Program-made: the position numbers and the translations under genes | Shown here: positions 33,259 through 37,101 of the stretch, piece after piece | Layout: each line of letters starts with the position of its first letter | How positions within the stretch are numbered: position 1 is the first letter of the stretch | Assembly: GCA_944323145.1 (NCBI GenBank) | Contig: CALURJ010000020.1 | Location: forward strand, 1 to 37,101 | DNA from: Candidatus Gastranaerophilales bacterium | Lineage (GTDB): Bacteria; Cyanobacteriota; Vampirovibrionia; Gastranaerophilales; Gastranaerophilaceae | Length of the DNA stretch: 37,101 nt | Direction: 5' to 3' | Notes under the pieces: model-generated | The model's input: the letters and a program-made list of their open reading frames with translations, nothing else | The model's database searches: none | Told to the model about the DNA's origin: nothing

Positions 33259-33308
33259 GGGGTAAATGTATATTTATAAGTCTTGTCAAATGACGAGACT
33301 TTCTTTTT
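33259..33308 (+). ncRNA. Candidate short RNA or attenuator ending in a terminator
   Basis: The transcript from the promoter at 33224 would reach an intrinsic terminator after about 50 nt: AAGTCTTGTC (33278-33287) pairs with GACGAGACTT (33292-33301), one G-U pair included, with an AAAT loop and a following TCTTTTT. The 5' part GGGGTAAATGTATATTTATAA would be single-stranded. It lies 213 bp upstream of the 33521 gene. It could be an independent small RNA or a leader attenuator. No open frame in the rest of 33172-33520 is supported. Confidence 0.45.
33278..33308 (+). terminator. Intrinsic terminator of the short transcript
   Basis: A 10-bp stem (one G-U) with a 4-nt loop is followed by a T-rich tail TCTTTTTCG. 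Confidence 0.65.
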
Positions 33309-33411
33309 CGCTACAAAGAATTTAGTTGAACAGAAGCATGGCGGGCTTTTATTATGGAATGGCAAATTTTTGTATTTCCTGTTTTTCCGTATAAAATAAG
33401 GGGTTTCACAT

Positions 33412-33435
33412 AATTGTAAATATAATGTTACAATT
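33412..33435 (+). promoter_or_regulatory. Palindromic operator around a -10 box
   Basis: AATTGTAA (33412-33419) and TTACAATT (33428-33435) form a perfect 8-bp inverted repeat with an 8-nt spacer that contains TATAAT (33421-33426). A dyad centred on a -10 box suggests a repressor site for the 33521 gene. There is no good -35 element. Confidence 0.45.
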
Positions 33436-33520
33436 TATTCTTTTTGTTAAAGTTTTTGAGAAATTTTACCGAGATAAAAAATACAGACAGAGCAATAGTT
33501 AATTGGAGGTAAAATTTTAA

Positions 33521-33880
33521 ATGAATTCAAAAACTGACAATGTTATAGTCATGGACTGTAACACAATTGCCAATGGCATTATGCACGATATTGATGACAT
33601 TGACAAAATGGAGAGAATGCTGAGCAGTGAATTGAGTTCTGCAGACTTGTTTAAAATAGATTGTGCTATCTTATCATCTCTAAGGAACACTAAAGATTTT
33701 TCAAGAGATTTACTTGAACAATTAGAATCAGGAAAATTTGAAACAGTTGCCGTAAAACCCCCGAAATCTTTTGAAAATGCAATGGCCGATATTCAACAGG
33801 AAGCAATGATTGACATTACTATGCCCCTTCAAAATATGTTTGATGAAATGGCAAATTATGTATCAGAAGCGTTTGTTTAA
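33521..33880 (+). CDS. Small acidic protein E, related to the 33910 protein
   Basis: A 119-residue soluble acidic, Met-rich protein of no known family. It is probably all helical: an N-terminal helix pair (HDIDDIDKMERMLSSELSS), a central FSRDLLEQLESGKFETV segment, and a C-terminal helix MPLQNMFDEMANYVSEAF. That last helix resembles EPIKNLFDDVLCFVSKF at the end of the next gene. TTGGAGGT is a good Shine-Dalgarno site before the ATG. Upstream lie the palindrome at 33412 and the short transcript. The two genes are 29 bp apart and likely an operon. Confidence 0.7.
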   Translation: MNSKTDNVIVMDCNTIANGIMHDIDDIDKMERMLSSELSSADLFKIDCAILSSLRNTKDFSRDLLEQLESGKFETVAVKPPKSFENAMADIQQEAMIDITMPLQNMFDEMANYVSEAFV

Positions 33881-33909
33881 AAATTAAAATTATAAGGAGC
33901 AACAGAAAG

Positions 33910-34200
33910 ATGAAAAATTTGCAAAACCCCATGGAGCTAGAAATTGATTATTCCAAAATCACACCTATTAATGATGTATGTGAAACAATTATGTTATCAG
34001 AAGAATTATTGAAAAAATATGAGATGGTTATTGATGAAAATAAAATAGAACAAATCATCGCAGAAATTCCGGAAGACCAACGTCATACATTAACATTTGA
34101 GGAAAAACTTGAATATGTAAGAAAAATTCTTTCATACGATGTTACAGAACCGATTAAAAATTTATTTGATGATGTTTTATGTTTCGTAAGTAAGTTTTAG
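33910..34200 (+). CDS. Small acidic protein F, related to the 33521 protein
   Basis: A 96-residue helical acidic protein. The C-terminal half (EEKLEYVRKILSYDVTEPIK and the following NLFDDVLCFVSKF) matches the end of protein E in pattern. TAAGGAGC lies before the ATG. It is the second gene of the pair and ends in a terminator shared with convergent der. No family, signal peptide or membrane segment is recognised. Confidence 0.7.
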   Translation: MKNLQNPMELEIDYSKITPINDVCETIMLSEELLKKYEMVIDENKIEQIIAEIPEDQRHTLTFEEKLEYVRKILSYDVTEPIKNLFDDVLCFVSKF

Positions 34201-34204
34201 TTAA

Positions 34205-34236
34205 AAAAAAGAGGATTTGTTAAAATCCTCTTTTTT
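34205..34236. terminator. Bidirectional terminator between small gene F and der
   Basis: A 14-bp stem AAAAAAGAGGATTT / AAATCCTCTTTTTT with a 4-nt loop serves both convergent genes. Confidence 0.9.
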
Positions 34237-35566
34237 ATTTCTTTTCTTTGTCCGAACGCTCTCGTACTGAAAGTTTTATCGGAGTGCCGAAAAAGCCGAA
34301 AGCTTCCCGAAGCTTGTTTTCAATATAACGTTTGTAATGATCTTTCATTAAATCCGCGTTATTTGCAAAAATTACAATATGCGGAGGCTGAACTCCTGTT
34401 TGAGTTACATACATAATTTTCAATCTCTTGCCTTTTGATGAGGCCGGCGGATTGAGCATGTAAGCCTCTTTTATTATTTTGTTCAACAAACCTGTTGAAA
34501 TACGTTTTGTGCATTCCGCATAAACCTTTTCGGTTTCGGTAAAAATACTGTGCAGACGCTGTTTGGTAACTGCTGAGATATAAATTTTCGGTGCATATTC
34601 CAAAAACGGAATATCATTTGCAAGTTTTTTATTGTATTGATTTATAGTATTTGATTTTTTATCTTCGATTAAGTCCCATTTATTTATAGCAATAATCAAA
34701 CCTTTTCCGGCTTCGGTTATAATAGATGCAATTTTCTTATCCTGATCGGAAATCCCTTCTTTCGCATCAATTACAAGAAGTGCAACATCGCATTCCCTGA
34801 TTGAGCGTATGGCTCTGTCAACTGCAAATTTTTCAACGCCCCAGTCAACTTTTGATTTTTTTCTGATACCGGCAGTATCCACAATAATAAATTCTCTGTT
34901 ATTGTATGTTATTGAGCTGTCAATACTGTCGCGCGTTGTACCGGAAACATCCGAAACAATTACTCTGTTTTCGTTCAAAAGAGCGTTTACTATAGAAGAC
35001 TTACCGGCGTTAGGACGTCCGACAATTGCAATTTTTATTGTTTCATCATCTTCTTGTCCCGTATCCTGTGAAAAATCCTCAGTCACCAAATCAAGCAAAT
35101 CACCTACTCCGCCTGAGCCGTGAAGCGCCGAAATCCCGATAGGTTCACCTATTGCAAGCGAGTAAAAATCGTTAACCATCATTAAAGATTCGGGATTATC
35201 CGATTTATTAACCGCCAGAAAAACGGGTTTTCCTGATTGTCTTAAAATATTTGCAATATCATAATCAACCGGATTGACGCCTTCTTTCCCGTCAACTATA
35301 AAGATAATTTTATCAGCTTCTTCACATGCAATTTTTGCCTGATCGAAAATTGATAACATAATTTCATCTTCATCACCCGGAATTATTCCGCCTGTGTCAA
35401 TTACCGTAAAAATTTTGTTCTGCCACTCAACATCGAAATAAATTCTGTCGCGTGTAACACCCGGCAAATCATGAACAATAGAATTTCTTGTTCCGATTAA
35501 ACGGTTTACAAATGTTGACTTTCCGACATTCGGGCGTCCTACTATTGCTACAATCGGTTTTCTCAT
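34235..35566 (-). CDS. der: Ribosome assembly GTPase Der (EngA)
   Basis: Essential GTPase for 50S subunit maturation, 443 residues, with two tandem G domains and a KH-like C-terminal domain. The first P-loop is GRPNVGKST (residues 9-17) with DTGG and NKSD. The second is GRPNAGKSS (about 183-191) with DTAGIRKK and NKWD. The C-terminal domain contains PPASSKGKRLKIMYVTQTGVQPP and FFGTPIKL. TATAAT (minus strand, 35573-35578) ends 6 nt before ATG, with TTAACC 17 bp further up, so a leaderless message is predicted. Confidence 0.97.
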   Translation of the reverse strand: MRKPIVAIVGRPNVGKSTFVNRLIGTRNSIVHDLPGVTRDRIYFDVEWQNKIFTVIDTGGIIPGDEDEIMLSIFDQAKIACEEADKIIFIVDGKEGVNPVDYDIANILRQSGKPVFLAVNKSDNPESLMMVNDFYSLAIGEPIGISALHGSGGVGDLLDLVTEDFSQDTGQEDDETIKIAIVGRPNAGKSSIVNALLNENRVIVSDVSGTTRDSIDSSITYNNREFIIVDTAGIRKKSKVDWGVEKFAVDRAIRSIRECDVALLVIDAKEGISDQDKKIASIITEAGKGLIIAINKWDLIEDKKSNTINQYNKKLANDIPFLEYAPKIYISAVTKQRLHSIFTETEKVYAECTKRISTGLLNKIIKEAYMLNPPASSKGKRLKIMYVTQTGVQPPHIVIFANNADLMKDHYKRYIENKLREAFGFFGTPIKLSVRERSDKEKK

Positions 35567-35615
35567 AGGGGTATTATATCATGAAAAATTTAGTTGGTTA
35601 AAACTAATTATTTAG

Positions 35616-36299
35616 CTATTCAATAACAGAACCTGTGGCCGGTTCTATAATTGGAGTCTCCGGCATTGAGGACGGTGTTTGTTCCGGTTTGTGTTTGTAT
35701 CCGAACAGGTGCCACTTTTTGTGTACCGGACAAAGCACATCGTTTTGTTCCCCGTAGTACATTTTCTGCCCGAAGGGTCTTAATTTCGGATCACGCTTAT
35801 AAAAAGCCTTATCATTCATGCAGTATTTTATTTCTTTTCGTTTCATTTTTGTAACGGTATTATATTTTGCTTTCTGTTCGGAACTCAGTATTGATTTGAA
35901 TTCTTTGTCATATTTATCTGCGGTTTTTCGCATTTCTTTTTTCAAATTTTTAATAACATTTTCCTGTTTTTTTATTGCTGATTCGGATGCTCCGCTATGC
36001 TCACACATTTTCGAAAGAACATATTCTTCCTGTTGATATTGCTTAAAAAGTTTACCTAATTCTTCATACCGTTTTTGGTCAATAACATCTTTGCACTTTT
36101 GCTGGTCATTAGATAAGTTTAAAACATTATAAAGGGTTGCGCGTTCGTTATACATTGATGTTATTAAATCAAGGCATTTTGTGCTGCGATTGCATTCACA
36201 CGCCTGATTGCTGTTTTCCATAATTCCGATTTCCTGTGAAAATACAGTTGTTCCGGATAAACAACAAAATACAACAATTATAAATAATTTTTTTAACAT
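35616..36299 (-). CDS. Secreted Spy/CpxP-like helical protein
   Basis: A 227-residue exported protein. The signal peptide covers about residues 1-21 (LFIIVVFCCLSGTTVFSQ). The mature part is Cys-containing at the start (CECNRSTKC) and then a long helical region with LTxxQ-like repeats: LNLSNDQQ and ILSSEQKAKY, separated by charged helices. That pattern is typical of the Spy/CpxP periplasmic chaperone family. The C-terminal tail is basic then Pro/Thr-rich, with a CPVHKKWHLFGY segment. GGGAGAGG lies upstream of the ATG. It sits 49 bp upstream of der, which has its own promoter. The family call is tentative. Confidence 0.72.
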   Translation of the reverse strand: MLKKLFIIVVFCCLSGTTVFSQEIGIMENSNQACECNRSTKCLDLITSMYNERATLYNVLNLSNDQQKCKDVIDQKRYEELGKLFKQYQQEEYVLSKMCEHSGASESAIKKQENVIKNLKKEMRKTADKYDKEFKSILSSEQKAKYNTVTKMKRKEIKYCMNDKAFYKRDPKLRPFGQKMYYGEQNDVLCPVHKKWHLFGYKHKPEQTPSSMPETPIIEPATGSVIE

Positions 36300-36372
36300 A
36301 ATGACCTCTCCCTATAAAAAGAATTATTGCATAATTTTAGGTTAAATACAATATTTGTAGTAAACTCATTTT

Positions 36373-36747
36373 ATGGAAGAAATGAATTTAAGAAATTATG
36401 CTTATATAGGTGATGCTGTTTGGGAACTTTATATCCGCGAAAAAACGGTGAAGTTAACTAATAATTCCACAAACCTTCATAAAATAACAACAGCAAAGGT
36501 GAAAATGGGATTTCAGGCGGAGATGCTGCATAAGCTTGAAAATATTTTGACGGAGGAAGAACACGAAATCTCCCGCCGCGGAAGAAATTTACCTATTCCT
36601 GTTGGGCGTCGTCAAAATCAATCGGAATATCGTCAGGCAACGGCATTTGAAACATTAATAGGCTGGTGGTATTTAACAAATCCTGAGAGATTATCATATA
36701 TTTACAGCAAACTTTCTGATTATATGGATTTTGAAAAAAAAGACTAA
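36373..36747 (+). CDS. mrnC: Mini-ribonuclease III
   Basis: A 124-residue ribonuclease III catalytic domain without the dsRNA-binding domain, the Mini-III type that matures 23S rRNA ends. Signature motifs are AYIGDAVWELYIRE (residues 10-23, catalytic Asp in GDA), RRGRNLPIP and YRQATAFETLIGWWYL, with its Glu. TAAACT ends 6 nt before the ATG and no Shine-Dalgarno site is seen. It is followed by tRNA-Ala. Confidence 0.95.
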   Translation: MEEMNLRNYAYIGDAVWELYIREKTVKLTNNSTNLHKITTAKVKMGFQAEMLHKLENILTEEEHEISRRGRNLPIPVGRRQNQSEYRQATAFETLIGWWYLTNPERLSYIYSKLSDYMDFEKKD

Positions 36748-36821
36748 AGGGGCTTTACAAAAAAAAATCAGCATGTAAAATATTTCTTGTGACAATAAAA
36801 TAAAATTTCGCAAGAAATTGC

Positions 36822-36894
36822 GGGGGTTTAGCTCAGCTGGTAGAGCACCTGCTTTGCACGCAGGGGGTCAGGAGTTCGAATCTCCTAACCTCCA
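36822..36894 (+). tRNA. tRNA-Ala(UGC)
   Basis: A 73-nt cloverleaf. The 7-bp acceptor stem GGGGGTT / AACCTCC includes the G3-U70 pair that defines alanine tRNA. The D arm is GCTCAGCTGGTAGAGC, the anticodon stem CCTGC / GCAGG encloses TTTGCAC (anticodon TGC at 36855-36857), and the T loop is TTCGAAT. The discriminator is A and the CCA is not encoded. A terminator follows directly. Confidence 0.97.
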
Positions 36895-36898
36895 AAAT

Positions 36899-36932
36899 AA
36901 AAAACCGAATGACATTAGTTATTCGGTTTTTT
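36899..36932. terminator. Bidirectional terminator after tRNA-Ala
   Basis: A 12-bp stem AAAAAACCGAAT / ATTCGGTTTTTT with a 10-nt loop. It can also end the minus-strand gene entering from the right edge. Confidence 0.88.
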
Positions 36933-37005
36933 ATTTTCTGAGTGTCGTGTATCAGGGAGTTTGAGAAAAAGTACTGCAAGTTTGACATGTTTAGTCGGAA
37001 AAATA

Positions 37006-37101
37006 TTATAAGTTTTGGATTTTCTGTAGTTTTTCCAATCCCGAAATAAAATAAATAACCTGTGTAATATTATCAGAATTAAGAGTTGTTCTGGTTGCGA
37101 G
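37006..37101 (-). CDS. 3' end of a minus-strand gene, possibly a class V aminotransferase
   Basis: Thirty-one codons and a TAA stop are open to the right edge on the minus strand, beginning LATRTTLNSDNITQVIYFIS and ending LEKLQKIQNL. The R-x-T-L-x-x-x-N-x-x-x-V pattern followed by an amphipathic helix resembles the C-termini of NifS/IscS-type cysteine desulfurases (class V aminotransferases). With so few residues this is tentative. The bidirectional terminator at 36899-36932 fits as its transcription end. Confidence 0.4.
   Translation of the reverse strand, partial: LATRTTLNSDNITQVIYFISGLEKLQKIQNL

Noticed and set aside
33331-33400. Short open frames (about 17-20 codons) between the small RNA and gene E
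   Set aside because: No ribosome-binding site and no conserved pattern visible. A leader peptide over the terminator (from near 33266) was also considered, but its Shine-Dalgarno spacing is wrong.
33412-33435. NtcA site (GTA-N8-TAC)
   Set aside because: The GTA and TAC are separated by 10 nt, not 8.

Overview
The window is an A+T-rich bacterial chromosome segment, densely packed with housekeeping genes and interspersed with small lineage-specific genes. The best guess is a gut-type member of Vampirovibrionia/Melainabacteria (Gastranaerophilales-like), the non-photosynthetic sister group of Cyanobacteria. This rests on three things: a pseudopilin with the AFTLAEVLITLGIIGVVAA signature, a candidate oriC beside dnaN as in several cyanobacteria, and Gram-negative envelope genes (TolC-like outer membrane factor, Spy/CpxP-like protein) next to many small proteins I cannot match to any family. 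The placement is inferred from remembered family features and was not searched.

Layout. 1-3.3 kb: 3' part of an outer-membrane efflux gene, dispersed hairpin repeats, prmC and two hypothetical genes. 3.3-8 kb: a large membrane-anchored GHKL-ATPase/HExxH metalloprotease fusion, a BioD-like protein with a degenerate P-loop, and two paralogous small-protein genes that carry complementary 5' and 3' UTR motifs. 8-15.5 kb: a one-domain LuxR regulator, lepA, a response regulator-histidine kinase, dnaG-rpoD and a metallophosphoesterase. 15.5-20.4 kb: an XRE regulator with direct-repeat operators, ctpA, aroK-aroB, a pseudopilin with a repeat-derived leader, and a membrane protein. 20.4-28.4 kb: a GT-C-type membrane protein, metG, a divergent pair of paralogous small genes, an endonuclease IV-like gene, crcB and recJ. 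28.4-31.5 kb: dnaN, a candidate replication origin and aroC. 31.5-37.1 kb: a Xer recombinase, secreted proteins, a strong promoter ending in a terminator about 55 nt later, two small acidic genes, der, mrnC, tRNA-Ala(UGC) and the 3' end of a further gene.

Functional themes. Replication (dnaN, dnaG, recJ, oriC, xer), translation and ribosome maturation (metG, prmC, lepA, der, mrnC, tRNA-Ala) and the shikimate pathway (aroK, aroB, aroC) are represented but not strictly clustered. Most transcription units hold one or two genes.

Three sequence-level signals stand out. (1) Eight copies of TGTAGAAAA or one-mismatch variants lie beside a 39-bp pure A/T tract and trinucleotide repeats next to dnaN, looking like oriC with a lineage-specific DnaA box. 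(2) At least 13 genes have a -10 hexamer 6-7 nt before the start codon, several with a -35 box 16-17 bp further up, which predicts widespread leaderless mRNAs. The small lineage-specific genes instead carry Shine-Dalgarno leaders. (3) Dispersed palindromic repeats have been absorbed in frame into at least two proteins. Several start codons were reset from these signals.
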